This document shows, in pieces, positions 6,907 to 15,128 of a stretch of DNA of 43,559 nt. This stretch comes from JADHLJ01 sp038118725 (lineage in GTDB: Bacteria > Pseudomonadota > Alphaproteobacteria > Thalassobaculales > Thalassobaculaceae), in contig JAYOIK010000043.1 in NCBI GenBank assembly GCA_038118725.1, positions 1-43,559 on the forward strand. The letters run 5' to 3'. The stretch's first letter is position 1. The number at the start of each line of letters is the position of its first letter. The translations under genes and the position numbers were made by a program. The notes under the pieces are model-generated. The model was given only the letters and a program-made list of their open reading frames with translations. It was not told the DNA's origin and ran no database searches.

Positions 6907-8330
6907 TAGGTTTCTCCCCCATCATTCCCGGGAACTCTTAGGTGAGCCCCCTGTTTCAACAGCGCGGCCTGTAGCTCCGTGATATTCACGTCGGCCGCGT
7001 CGACCCCGGCATCGGCGGCCAGCGCGGCGGCGGCGCCGGCGGCATGACCGGTGACCCAGCATTGCGGGATCTCGCGCATGAAGGTGTGGGTCTGGGCGTC
7101 GCTGGACATGTGCCGGCCAGCGGCCAAGAGATTCGGCACGCCGCGCGCGACGAGCGAACGATAGGGGATCGAGACATTCGCGAATTTCGGCGCCAGGCTG
7201 GGGCTGACCCCGACCTCGTCGGCATGGCGGATACCGGCCTTCCAGTCGGCCCCGGTCATTCTTCCGAGACCCCGAAGCCGTCTGCTGTGCCGCACCCCGA
7301 TTTGTGGACCGGTCAGCATCACCCAGGCATTCTCGAAACCGGGCGCGTGCTCCCGATAGAAGGCGAGCAAGCCCTGCATGCGCTGGCGCGAGAGATGCTC
7401 GACCTGGTTCAGATCCTCGAGATCAACCGCGCTGAACCCGCTGAGCCTTGGCCCCATGAACACCGCCACATCGTCACGCCAGGCGGGCATGGGCAGCGAG
7501 AATTGATTGAACCGGTCGCGCGCCTTGGCGGTGAATTCCGAGAAGGCCTGCTTCTCGGTCATCTTGAATTCCAGCCACTTCGGGATCTCGAGCCCGCCGA
7601 ACAGCCAGGCGGTGTTCATGGTGCCGTGGATGCTGCCTTCCTGGACGTCATCCTCGGCGGATTCCCCGGCGCCGACGAAGATATCGCCGTCGCCGGTGGT
7701 ATCAACCACCATCTTGGCCAGCACCGCGTGACGGCCCTCCTTGGATTGCAGGATCGCGCCCTTGATCCGGCCGTCCTCCATGATCGGCGCGGTGGCCCAG
7801 GCATGCATGACCAGATCGGCGCCCGACTCGCGCGCTAGATCGTCCGAGGCGATCTTCAGACGCTCCGGATCGATCATCGGCGCCCAAGTGACGATGCCAT
7901 GGTGGGCGGAGAAGCGGTTCGACCAATAGTCGACATTGCGCTCGTCCCGGCTTCCCCATAGATCGCGCTCCGGGCCGAGGATGGCGTCATCCGGCAGGCG
8001 ATCCAAGACATCCTCGGCGAATCCGCGCAAGATCAGGTTGCCGTCCCAGTCGGTCATCCGGTCGATCCAGATCACCAGACCGCCGGTCGCCAGGCCTCCC
8101 AGGTGGTTATAGCGCTCGACCAGCATCGTGCGCGCGCCGAGCCGCGCCGCCGAGGTGGCCGCCGCCGTGCCCGCGGGGCCGCCGCCGATCACCAACACGT
8201 CGACCTCGTCATAGACCGCGATCTCGCGGGCCGGCTCGGTGATCGTGCCGCTGGAGCGGCGCTCGCGCCGAGGCTCGCGCTCCACCTTGAAAACCGATTG
8301 GGTATAGGTCTGTCGATCGTCGCCGCTCAT
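6906..8330 (-). CDS. FAD-dependent oxidoreductase
   Basis: Flavoprotein of the FAD_oxidored (PF12831-like) group, 474 aa. After a 40-residue polar N-terminus the dinucleotide-binding motif reads VLVIGGGPAGTAAA (about 46-59), followed by the FAD ribose acidic end LVERYNHLGG. Near the C-terminus the typical IPYRSLVARGVPNLLAAGRH and CWVTGHAAGAAAALA segments are present. GGAG lies 5 nt before the ATG. It is the first gene of a two-gene operon with the SDR. Members of this family are often annotated as xanthan lyase-like or fumarate reductase-like, with uncertain substrates; none is inferred here. Confidence 0.9.
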   Translation of the reverse strand: MSGDDRQTYTQSVFKVEREPRRERRSSGTITEPAREIAVYDEVDVLVIGGGPAGTAAATSAARLGARTMLVERYNHLGGLATGGLVIWIDRMTDWDGNLILRGFAEDVLDRLPDDAILGPERDLWGSRDERNVDYWSNRFSAHHGIVTWAPMIDPERLKIASDDLARESGADLVMHAWATAPIMEDGRIKGAILQSKEGRHAVLAKMVVDTTGDGDIFVGAGESAEDDVQEGSIHGTMNTAWLFGGLEIPKWLEFKMTEKQAFSEFTAKARDRFNQFSLPMPAWRDDVAVFMGPRLSGFSAVDLEDLNQVEHLSRQRMQGLLAFYREHAPGFENAWVMLTGPQIGVRHSRRLRGLGRMTGADWKAGIRHADEVGVSPSLAPKFANVSIPYRSLVARGVPNLLAAGRHMSSDAQTHTFMREIPQCWVTGHAAGAAAALAADAGVDAADVNITELQAALLKQGAHLRVPGNDGGET

Positions 8331-8401
8331 GTCCGCTCCAAGGATGGGTCGGGGTAGCCTAAACCAACGGGCGCGCCTCTGTCCCGCCCGCCATGGCCGA
8401 T

Positions 8402-9160
8402 TCAGCCGATCCCAGGTACCGGATCAAAGGGGGTTTCGCCGGGTCTCCCCGGAGCGAACAGCCAGACCGGCTTGCCGACATCGGGCGCCGGGAGCGCGAG
8501 GAGCGACGCGGAAACCGTGCCGTAGCCGTGAGACGAGACCACCGTCATCGCCCTATTGTGCTCGGGATCATTGATGTCGTTGCGCTCGGCCATGAGGGCG
8601 ATCCAGGCCTCCCAGTCGCCGGCCTCGGGATCCGGCGCCTGGGCGGCGGTAAAGCGTGGGCCGTAAGTCGCGATGCGGGGTGCGCGCTGGTCGTTCAACT
8701 CCATCGCGGTCAGCATGGAAATGCCGCTGGGGATTTCGATGACCTCAACCCCGCCAGGGCCTTCGGGTCCCGCGTGACGCAGCCAATAGGCGTCGCGATT
8801 GTCGGCGAGGATCATGTTGAACGGACGATAACTGTTGGGATCGAGCGCCGACAGAGCCGTCGCCGCGTCCACCGCGTCGGCGTGGTCCAGCGCCTCGAGC
8901 ACCAATTCACCCCGACTGCGCTTGCCGGCGGCGGGACCGAGATGGCCGGTGCGGTTGAGGATACAGGCCACGACACCGGAATCGTTCAGCCCCATCCAGC
9001 TGCCGCCCGCCAGGATGTCGAGACCCGCCGTAACCTCTCCCCGGTCCGGCCAGTGGCGTCGCGGCGGCAGCCAGTCGCGATCGATCATCTCGTCACGCAA
9101 CGCGCCCAGAACGATGGGCCAATCATGATCGGGGCGGCGGAGAAGGACCGTGGTACACAT
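8402..9160 (-). CDS. TANGO2-like NRDE-family protein
   Basis: Member of the NRDE/TANGO2 family (252 aa), an Ntn-hydrolase-like fold; the eukaryotic relative is linked to haem/lipid handling and the bacterial role is unclear. The N-terminal MCTTVLL keeps the conserved Cys2. The name-giving Asn-Arg-Asp-Glu motif appears as LRDE in VLGALRDEMIDRDWLPP, so the Asn is replaced by Leu. GSWMGLNDSGVVACILNRTG (about 54-73) is the second conserved block. It is 71 bp upstream of the FAD-oxidoreductase on the same strand and may be cotranscribed with it. No strong ribosome site is seen at the ATG. Confidence 0.85.
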   Translation of the reverse strand: MCTTVLLRRPDHDWPIVLGALRDEMIDRDWLPPRRHWPDRGEVTAGLDILAGGSWMGLNDSGVVACILNRTGHLGPAAGKRSRGELVLEALDHADAVDAATALSALDPNSYRPFNMILADNRDAYWLRHAGPEGPGGVEVIEIPSGISMLTAMELNDQRAPRIATYGPRFTAAQAPDPEAGDWEAWIALMAERNDINDPEHNRAMTVVSSHGYGTVSASLLALPAPDVGKPVWLFAPGRPGETPFDPVPGIG

Positions 9161-9353
9161 AATCTGGATCTAACCCCGAGGTGGCGGCGGCGGGATGGCT
9201 CGATAGCATGCTCCGAACCACGCGGCAAAGTCGATGCGCCGCGAAAGAGTCAATTGATCTCGATCAAGGCGATGTCCGGTCTTTAAAGCGAGGATGGGAG
9301 ACACCAAGTGAGGTGCTGCTGGAAAACCCTTAACTCGGGTTGGAGACAGGACC

Positions 9354-9677
9354 ATGAGTAGTTTCGATGATCGACAGAAGGGCGAGGAGGGCAAGTTCGC
9401 CTTTGACGCGGAACGGCGTTTCAAGGCGACCGCGCGACGTGACAAACTGCTGGGTCTTTGGGTGGGCGAAACCTTCCTCGGCAAGACCGGCGACGATGCC
9501 GAGGCTTTCGCCAAGGAGGTGATCAAGGCGAATTTCGAGCGTCCGGGAGATGACGACGTGGTCGAATTCGTGCTCAAAAGCGTCGAGGGAACCGACGCGG
9601 ATCTGTCCGAGCATCGTCTGCGTCACAAAATGGAAGAGTTGATGGGTGAGGCCGAACGTCAACTTTCCGAGGAATAA
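9354..9677 (+). CDS. DUF1476 protein, ATP synthase inhibitor zeta subunit
   Basis: A 107-residue helical protein that matches the alphaproteobacterial DUF1476 family, established in Paracoccus denitrificans as the zeta subunit that blocks ATP hydrolysis by F1-ATPase. The N-terminus MSSFDDRQKGEEGKFAFD is the inhibitory segment, followed by the conserved RDKLLGLWVGE and a C-terminal helical bundle ending AERQLSEE. A GGAG site precedes the ATG by 8 nt. It is cytoplasmic, binding at the F1 catalytic interface. The next gene, ygfZ, follows after 23 bp, so the two are probably cotranscribed. Confidence 0.92.
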   Translation: MSSFDDRQKGEEGKFAFDAERRFKATARRDKLLGLWVGETFLGKTGDDAEAFAKEVIKANFERPGDDDVVEFVLKSVEGTDADLSEHRLRHKMEELMGEAERQLSEE

Positions 9678-9700
9678 CCAGGCCGGAAGGTGACGCGTCC

Positions 9701-10582
9701 ATGACCAATACGAAACTGGCGCGCCTCGAGGGGCGCGGTGTTCTCGCGGTGTCCGGCGAGGATCGCGTCGCCTTCCTGCAAGGCTTGGTATCCAATGACG
9801 TGGAGCGGGTCGCGCCGGACCGCGCGGTCTATTCCGCGTTCCTGACGCCGCAAGGCAAGTTCCTGCTCGATTTCTTCATGATTAGCGACGGCGACCGCCT
9901 GCTGCTTGAATGCGAGGCGAGCGAGCTTCCGGCCTTCGCCAAGAAACTTCGGATCTACAAGCTCAGGTCCAAGGTCGCGCTCGAGGATGTCAGCGCCGAG
10001 TTCCAGTGCCTCGCGGTGTTCGGCGGTGACGCGCCGGGAGCGCTTGGTCTACCGATGGAGCCCGGCGCGGCGGGCGCGTGTCTCGGCGGTATCGCCTTCG
10101 CCGACCCGCGACTGACGGCGATGGGCGCGCGGATATTGGTTCCGGGGGACGCGGATATCGCCTCGCTTGGCTTGGAAGAGGCCACGACCGCGGACTATGA
10201 CGCCCACCGGATCGATCTCGGTGTTCCCGACGGCGCGCGCGACATGGAGGTGGAGAAAACCGTTCTTCTGGAGGCCGGGTTCGACGAGCTCAACGGCGTT
10301 GACTGGAAGAAGGGTTGCTACATGGGGCAGGAGTTGACCGCGCGAACAAAGTATCGCGGTCTGGTCAAGCGGCGTCTGATGCCGATAACCGCCGATGGTC
10401 CGCTCCCCGCGCCGGGGACGCCGATCACGCTCGACGGGCGCGAGGCGGGCGAGGTGCGTTCGGCTCGAAACGACAGGGCAATGGCGATGATCCGCCTCAA
10501 CATGCTCGAGGACGGCGCCGGGCCGCTGCGCGCCGGTGACGTGGTGATTACCCCTCGCAAGCCGGATTGGGCGGTGTTTTAG
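9701..10582 (+). CDS. ygfZ: folate-binding protein YgfZ, iron-sulfur cluster maturation factor
   Basis: YgfZ/GcvT-like tetrahydrofolate-binding protein (293 aa), needed for assembly or repair of certain Fe-S enzymes. The family signature K-G-C-Y-x-G-Q-E is present as KKGCYMGQELTARTKYRG with the redox Cys at residue 206. The N-terminal block VAFLQGLVSNDV and the SAFLTPQGKFLLDFFM segment are typical of the folate-binding fold. The ATG has an AAGGTG site upstream and follows the zeta inhibitor gene closely. Full length; nothing unusual. Confidence 0.95.
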   Translation: MTNTKLARLEGRGVLAVSGEDRVAFLQGLVSNDVERVAPDRAVYSAFLTPQGKFLLDFFMISDGDRLLLECEASELPAFAKKLRIYKLRSKVALEDVSAEFQCLAVFGGDAPGALGLPMEPGAAGACLGGIAFADPRLTAMGARILVPGDADIASLGLEEATTADYDAHRIDLGVPDGARDMEVEKTVLLEAGFDELNGVDWKKGCYMGQELTARTKYRGLVKRRLMPITADGPLPAPGTPITLDGREAGEVRSARNDRAMAMIRLNMLEDGAGPLRAGDVVITPRKPDWAVF

Positions 10583-10625
10583 GGCGATTGGGTCGCGGCG
10601 GTAGCCAGGATCAACCCACCGCCCA

Positions 10626-11342
10626 TCAACGAAACGCCAGGTGCTTGGCGATGGGCTTGTAGACGTTCCACGCGGTGTTCGCCGCCAGCGGCAGGCCGTA
10701 TGCGTGCCACTCGGCCAGTTCGGCCTTGGCCTCCGGTAGCATGGTCTCGGGATCGCCGAGCGTGTCCAGGCAATGGGCGCCCTCCCACTCATAGAGCGCG
10801 AGATATTTCGGCCCCATCGCCTTGTCGCCGAATCGCGGGTCGGGCTTGACGCGAAACCGGGCGGCCGAGAGATAGCCGGGGATGCGGACCAGGTTCGGCA
10901 CGTGCGAATGGTCGTACCAGGCATTCCACTCCGCCTCCTTGGCGGGATCGTTCATATCCGCCATCACGACGCTCAGATAGTGATCGTCGCGTAGAAACGG
11001 ATTGCCGAGGGTCGATCCGCTAATCTGTTCGTAGACATTCGATTTGACGTCGAGTTTCCCGGTTATGCCATCAAAGAGCCGGCGCTCCTCGATGGCGCGC
11101 GGGTCCTTGAGGGCATTGTCGGCGGCCATCACCCGGACCATGGCGTCCATGGTCTCGACCGCGTAGAGCGCGAGATACTTGGTGTCGCCCTTCACCCCGA
11201 CATAGCGCCGTCCCCAGAGCCAACCCGGCACTTCCAGCAGCTTCGGCACGTGATGATAGTACCAGCTGTTGAAGGCGTCCTCTTGGTCCGGAGTGATATT
11301 CGCCTGAACCAACAGCAGCAGCGGACCGTTATGGGCGTCCAT
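10626..11342 (-). CDS. tandem ferredoxin-like (dimeric alpha+beta barrel) protein
   Basis: A 238-residue protein made of two similar halves. The first contains EDAFNSWYYHHVPKLLEVPG (about 20-39) and KYLALYAVE; the second contains EAEWNAWYDHSHVPNLVRIP (about 131-150) and KYLALYEWEG. Each half has the W-Y-x-x-H-x-P-x-L pattern found in EthD/DUF4286-like barrel proteins, so this is a fused pseudo-dimer. GGAG lies about 8 nt before the ATG at 11342; further upstream codons are leader. These proteins are usually small dimeric enzymes or binding proteins in degradative clusters; no substrate can be inferred. Monocistronic, convergent with ygfZ. Confidence 0.8.
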   Translation of the reverse strand: MDAHNGPLLLLVQANITPDQEDAFNSWYYHHVPKLLEVPGWLWGRRYVGVKGDTKYLALYAVETMDAMVRVMAADNALKDPRAIEERRLFDGITGKLDVKSNVYEQISGSTLGNPFLRDDHYLSVVMADMNDPAKEAEWNAWYDHSHVPNLVRIPGYLSAARFRVKPDPRFGDKAMGPKYLALYEWEGAHCLDTLGDPETMLPEAKAELAEWHAYGLPLAANTAWNVYKPIAKHLAFR

Positions 11343-11488
11343 GTTCGATCTCCGAGAGTAAGCGGCGCCGAGAGTTCCACTCGAGAGTTCCGCCCGACCG
11401 CCTTGGCCGAGAAGTCTGAACCGCCCCGAGCCTCTCCGCAACCGGCCAACCCCCTTGTGGCCCGTATCCAGGGGGCGTAAGACGGGGC

Positions 11489-12406
11489 GTGCCTAGCCTA
11501 AAACCCATCACCCAAGCGCTTTCCCGCGTGCCGCCGCCTGTTCTCGCGATCAGCTTGATGGCGATCGCGGCGGTGCTGTTCGTCGCCATGCACACGATCG
11601 TTCGCGGCATGGCCGGGGAACTGCACCCTTTCGAGATCGCGTTCTTTCGCGCCTTTCTCGGTATCTTCGTGCTGGGGCCGGTGGTGATCCGCGATCGCGG
11701 CGCCAGCCTGCGCACCACCAAGCTTAAGCTGCATGCCCTGCGCGGGGTACTGAACGCCGGCGCCATGCTGACCTTCTTCTACGGGCTCAGCATCACGCCG
11801 CTCGCCCAGGTCACCGCGCTCGGCTTCAGCGTGCCGCTCTTCGCGACGGTTCTGGCGGTCATCTTTCTGGGAGAGGTGGTCCGTCTCAGACGCTGGACGG
11901 CTATCGTGATCGGCTTTATCGGAACCTTGATCATCCTGCGTCCCGGCGTGATCGATGTCGGGATCGGACCCATTCTGATCCTCGTCTCCTCGGCGATCTG
12001 GTCGCTGGCGCTGATGGTGATCAAGGTGATGACCCGCACCGAGTCCAGCGTCACCATCGCGCTTTACGCCTCGATCTTCCTCTCGCCCATGGTGCTCGCC
12101 GCGGCGCTCCCGTTCTGGGAATGGCCGACATTGGAGCAATTCGCCCGGATGTTCGTCCTGGCGACCTTCGGAACCATCGCCCAGACCTTGATGAACCAGT
12201 CCCTCAAGCTCGCCGACACTTCGGTGGTTCTCCCGGTCGACTTCACCAAGCTGATCTGGGCCGCGATCCTCGGTTTTCTGGTCTTCGGCGAGATTCCCGA
12301 CATCTACACCTGGATCGGCGGCTTCCTGATCTTCGCCAGCACCACCTACATCGCGATCCGCGAGTCGCGCCTGAAGAAGGCGAAGCGGGTGGAGAGGAAG
12401 GAGTAG
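11489..12406 (+). CDS. EamA-family (DMT superfamily) inner-membrane transporter
   Basis: A 305-residue polytopic membrane protein with about ten hydrophobic helices in two repeated EamA halves (roughly 20-150 and 160-295). The first half has ELHPFEIAFFRAFLGIFVLG, the second SSVTIALYASIFLSPMVLAA, as in drug/metabolite exporters. It probably exports a small metabolite or amino acid by proton exchange. The reading frame begins at GTG 11489, preceded by a GGGG stretch. It ends with a basic tail (RLKKAKRVERKE). It is divergent from the barrel protein, with about 145 bp between. Confidence 0.88.
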   Translation: MPSLKPITQALSRVPPPVLAISLMAIAAVLFVAMHTIVRGMAGELHPFEIAFFRAFLGIFVLGPVVIRDRGASLRTTKLKLHALRGVLNAGAMLTFFYGLSITPLAQVTALGFSVPLFATVLAVIFLGEVVRLRRWTAIVIGFIGTLIILRPGVIDVGIGPILILVSSAIWSLALMVIKVMTRTESSVTIALYASIFLSPMVLAAALPFWEWPTLEQFARMFVLATFGTIAQTLMNQSLKLADTSVVLPVDFTKLIWAAILGFLVFGEIPDIYTWIGGFLIFASTTYIAIRESRLKKAKRVERKE

Positions 12407-12431
12407 GGGCAGGGGCGGCGGCGGACCGGCT

Positions 12432-12698
12432 TTAGCCCGGTCGGTCGAGTTCGTCCTTGTCGTCACAATACAGCGCGATTTTGGTGCCTTGCTGATCGCG
12501 TAGATAGCCGACGAAGAAACCCGGACTGTATTCGGCGCGAAACCCAGGCGCCCCATCGCTCAGTCCACCGGCATCCAGGGCCGCGGCATGCAGCTCCCGA
12601 ACCAGGGCCCGCGTCGCGACCCGAAACGCCACCATCGCCCCGTTCCCGGCGGAGGCAGCGTGCCCGTCGTAGGGGGTTCTGATGTAGAGCTTGGGATG
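12432..12698 (-). pseudogene. VOC-family (glyoxalase-like) C-terminal fragment
   Basis: The frame from about 12698 down to the stop at 12432 encodes HPKLYIRTPYDGHAASAGNG followed by AALDAGGLSDGAPGFRAEYS and GFFVGYLRDQQGTKIALYC. This matches the second half of a vicinal-oxygen-chelate (glyoxalase/bleomycin-resistance) protein, normally about 125 aa. The first half is missing: upstream the frame runs into intergenic repeats, and no alternative frame gives the usual N-terminus. I read it as a 5'-truncated remnant; a short expressed ORF is less likely. Confidence 0.6.
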
Positions 12699-12770
12699 TG
12701 AAGATAGTCTCGACAGTCGTCTCTTCGACATGTCTGGAAACAACGCCCTCATGAAGCTTATGCGGAATGG

Positions 12771-12790
12771 ATCCCACCCTTCGGCGGGAT
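12771..12790. repeat. extragenic hairpin repeat
   Basis: atcccacccttcggcgggat has 8-bp arms with one G-T pair, followed by gacgaagg. It belongs to the same type as 2142-2161 and marks the point where the VOC remnant loses homology. Confidence 0.5.
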
Positions 12791-12850
12791 GACGAAGGAT
12801 GGGGGGGTGTGGAGGGATTGTTTCCAAATCAGGCCCTGATTTCCCCATTC

Positions 12851-12994
12851 GTATCCCCGACGCAGGACGGGGTCGACGCCTGAAGCGGTGGGGCGCGTGG
12901 GGTGGCGGAGCACTTTCCTCGATCTCTGACAGTGCTTTACCATCCGTCACGTTGACGGGCTTCAGGCGTCGGCCCCGACCTGCGTCGAGGATAC
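12851..12994. repeat. inverted pair of a 35-bp repeat
   Basis: The segment 12851-12885 (gtatccccgacgcagg... ending gcctgaag) is repeated in inverse orientation at 12960-12994 with three mismatches, separated by 74 bp. A third copy lies at 20169-20200 immediately before an N gap. The pair could form a long stem-loop. Confidence 0.7.
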
Positions 12995-13167
12995 GGTCAT
13001 TTCAGTTAACTCCACCCACCACCTTCGCCCCACCCACGCCTCAACATCGCAACAGCGATCGTATCCCCTTGATCCCGCGTCACCCGCAAATTTCCCGTGC
13101 GCGCTCCCGCGGGTTGGGCCAGGATGCGCGGGACTCACACACCATCAACCAGATTCGGAACCCCGCC

Positions 13168-13896
13168 ATGTCTCCTGAAGTCGTCAAGGATCTCGCGCCG
13201 ACCGGCGTGTTGCGCGCCGCGATCAATATGTCCAATTTCCTGCTGGTCACCGGGCGGGACGAGAATGGGGACCCGGACGGGGTGTCGCCGGACATGGCGC
13301 GGGAGCTGGCGAGGCGGCTCGGCGTCGGCCTGCAACTGCTGCAGTACAAGACGCCGGGAGAGGTCGCGGACGCCGCCGGGACCGGGGTCTGGGATATCGG
13401 CAATATCGGCGCCGAGCCGCAGCGGGCCGAGAAGATCGACTTCACCGCCGCCTATGCCGAGATCCAGGCGACCTACATGGTTCCCGCCGGCTCGCCGATC
13501 CAGAGCATCGAGGACGTAGACAAGGCGGGCAACCGCATCGCCGTTTCCGCCCGCAGCGCCTATGACCTCTGGCTGGTGCGCAACATCAAACACGCCGAGC
13601 TGAAACAGGTCGCGGGGCTGGACGCGTCCTTTGATCTGTTCGTCAACGACAAGCTGGAGGCGCTGGCGGGGCTGCGCCCGAAACTGATCACCGATGTCGA
13701 GAAGCTGCCGGGCGCGCGCATCCTGGAAGGCCAGTTCACCGCCGTTCAACAGGCCATGGGATGCACCAGGGGGCTCGAGGCCGGCGCCGTCTATCTCAAG
13801 GAGTTCGTCGAGGAGATGAAGGCCTCGGGCTTCGTCGCCGCCTCGATCGAGAAACACGGCACGACGGGCCGCCTGTCCGTCGCCGCGCCGGCCTGA
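13168..13896 (+). CDS. family 3 solute-binding-like protein without signal peptide
   Basis: A 242-residue protein with the fold of amino-acid-type periplasmic binding proteins (SBP_bac_3): GVLRAAINMSNFLLVTGRDE near the start, GVSPDMARELARRLGV (about 38-53), WDIGNIGAEPQRAEKIDFTA (about 75-94), and a hinge region near NRIAVSARSAYDLWLV. Unlike transported binding proteins, it begins directly with the domain and shows no signal peptide or lipobox, and no permease or ATPase genes are nearby. CGGAA lies before the ATG. It is the first of six same-strand genes and ends 9 bp before the crotonase start. It may act as a cytoplasmic sensor, a binding protein or an enzyme (inference). Confidence 0.85.
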   Translation: MSPEVVKDLAPTGVLRAAINMSNFLLVTGRDENGDPDGVSPDMARELARRLGVGLQLLQYKTPGEVADAAGTGVWDIGNIGAEPQRAEKIDFTAAYAEIQATYMVPAGSPIQSIEDVDKAGNRIAVSARSAYDLWLVRNIKHAELKQVAGLDASFDLFVNDKLEALAGLRPKLITDVEKLPGARILEGQFTAVQQAMGCTRGLEAGAVYLKEFVEEMKASGFVAASIEKHGTTGRLSVAAPA

Positions 13897-13905
13897 GCCC
13901 GCGCC

Positions 13906-14691
13906 ATGACCGATATCTCAGCGCTTAAAACCGTCAAGGTCGCCGTCGCGGACTACATCGCGGTGGTGACCATGGCCAACCCGCCGGTGAACGCCCAGAA
14001 CCGCCAGTTTCACGAGGATATGATGCTGGCCTTCGACGTGTTGAGCGACCGCGACGACGTGCGCGCGGTGGTTCTGACCGGCGAGGGAAAGTGCTTCTCC
14101 GCCGGCGCCGATATCAAGGGACGCGCCGGCCAGGAACGCGCCGACGGCGACCACTGGCAGCACAGCCGCCGGGCGCGGGAATGCTTTCACTCGATCATGG
14201 AGTGCCGCAAGCCGGTGATCGCGGCGATCAACGGGCCGGCCCTGGGCGCCGGTCTCGCGGTCGCGGCCTCGGCGGATATTCTGCTCGCCGCCGAGGAGGC
14301 CCGGATGGGCCTGCCCGAGATCAATGTCGGCCTGCTGGGCGGCGGGCGCCACGCGATGCGTCTGTTCAGCCATTCCAAGGTCCGCCGGATGATGCTGACC
14401 GGTCAGCGCCTGACCGGGGCCGATCTCTACCGGCTCGGCGTGGTCGAGGAATGCGTGCCCGGCGACAAGCTGATGGAGGTCGCCATGGAACTGGCGGCGG
14501 AACTGGCCTCGAAAAGCCCGATCGCCATCGGCCTCGCCAAGGAGACCCTCAACGCGATCGAGGGATCCTCGTTGCGCGATGGTTACCGCTATGAGCAGAA
14601 CAAGACCGGCGAGCTGTCGAAATACGAGGACAGCAAGGAGGCCATGCTCGCCTTCGCCGAAAAACGCGCCCCGGTTTTCAAGGGCCGCTGA
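13906..14691 (+). CDS. enoyl-CoA hydratase/isomerase (crotonase) family protein
   Basis: Crotonase-fold protein (261 aa) acting on an acyl-CoA. The oxyanion-hole block GEGKCFSAGADIKG (about 57-70) and PALGAGLAVAASADILLA (about 112-129) are clear. The second catalytic Glu is kept as E138 in LPEINVGLLGGG, but the position of the first Glu (GGGCEL in hydratases) reads GAGLAV, with Ala at 118. It therefore may not be a classical hydratase; isomerase, lyase or hydrolase chemistry is possible. It starts 9 bp after the solute-binding-like gene and is probably in the same transcript. Confidence 0.9.
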   Translation: MTDISALKTVKVAVADYIAVVTMANPPVNAQNRQFHEDMMLAFDVLSDRDDVRAVVLTGEGKCFSAGADIKGRAGQERADGDHWQHSRRARECFHSIMECRKPVIAAINGPALGAGLAVAASADILLAAEEARMGLPEINVGLLGGGRHAMRLFSHSKVRRMMLTGQRLTGADLYRLGVVEECVPGDKLMEVAMELAAELASKSPIAIGLAKETLNAIEGSSLRDGYRYEQNKTGELSKYEDSKEAMLAFAEKRAPVFKGR

Positions 14692-14744
14692 GCCGAACAC
14701 TTCGATACCGTCCACATCGGACGGAACCACGCTAGGAGAATGAA

Positions 14745-15098
14745 ATGCCGCTCAAGGAAAAATATCTGTTCATCGTCAGCATGGATGTCGCCCCCGAGAA
14801 GGAGGACCTGTTCAACAAGGTCTATGATACCGAGCATGTTCCCTTGCTCTCGCAGGTTCCGGGCGTGCTCTCGGTCTCGCGCCTGACGAAGCAGCCGACC
14901 CAGATCACCCTGGGCGGCGAGATCCAGACCATGGAATTCCCGGACGAGCCGAAATACTGCGCGATCTATGAGATCTCCGGCCCGGAAGTGCTGATCAGCG
15001 ACGCCTGGGCCGAAGCCGGAGAGAAGGGGCGTTGGGGCCCGGAAGTGCGCCCGCACACCTTCAATCGGCGGCATATTCTGCGCAAGGTGGTCGAGTAG
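14745..15098 (+). CDS. small ferredoxin-like barrel protein
   Basis: A 117-residue protein with the pattern of dimeric alpha+beta barrels: KYLFIVSMDVAPEKEDLFNK followed by VYDTEHVPLLSQVPGVLSVS, then a C-terminal strand KYCAIYEISGPEVL. The H-V-P-L-L-x-x-V-P-G motif is the same one seen twice in the protein at 10626-11342. An AGGAGAATGAA site precedes the ATG. It sits between the crotonase and the amidase in a co-directional run, so it may bind or transform the same substrate. Members of this fold include EthD and monooxygenases with no cofactor. Confidence 0.75.
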   Translation: MPLKEKYLFIVSMDVAPEKEDLFNKVYDTEHVPLLSQVPGVLSVSRLTKQPTQITLGGEIQTMEFPDEPKYCAIYEISGPEVLISDAWAEAGEKGRWGPEVRPHTFNRRHILRKVVE

Positions 15099-15128
15099 GG
15101 CATACCAAGACGGACGGAGGGCGCGGCC

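Larger units (their letters stand above)
12699..13167. other. repeat-filled intergenic region
   Basis: About 470 bp between the VOC remnant and the solute-binding-like gene. It contains the hairpin at 12771, the 35-bp inverted pair, and a run of cccacccacc-like low-complexity sequence near 13010-13040. One frame is open through to the downstream gene, but its product here is basic, proline-rich and not protein-like. No RNA gene seen. Confidence 0.6.

Noticed and set aside
12799..13167. N-terminal extension of the solute-binding-like protein
   Set aside because: The extension translates repeats and low-complexity DNA. A good start with a ribosome site lies at 13168, where the domain begins.
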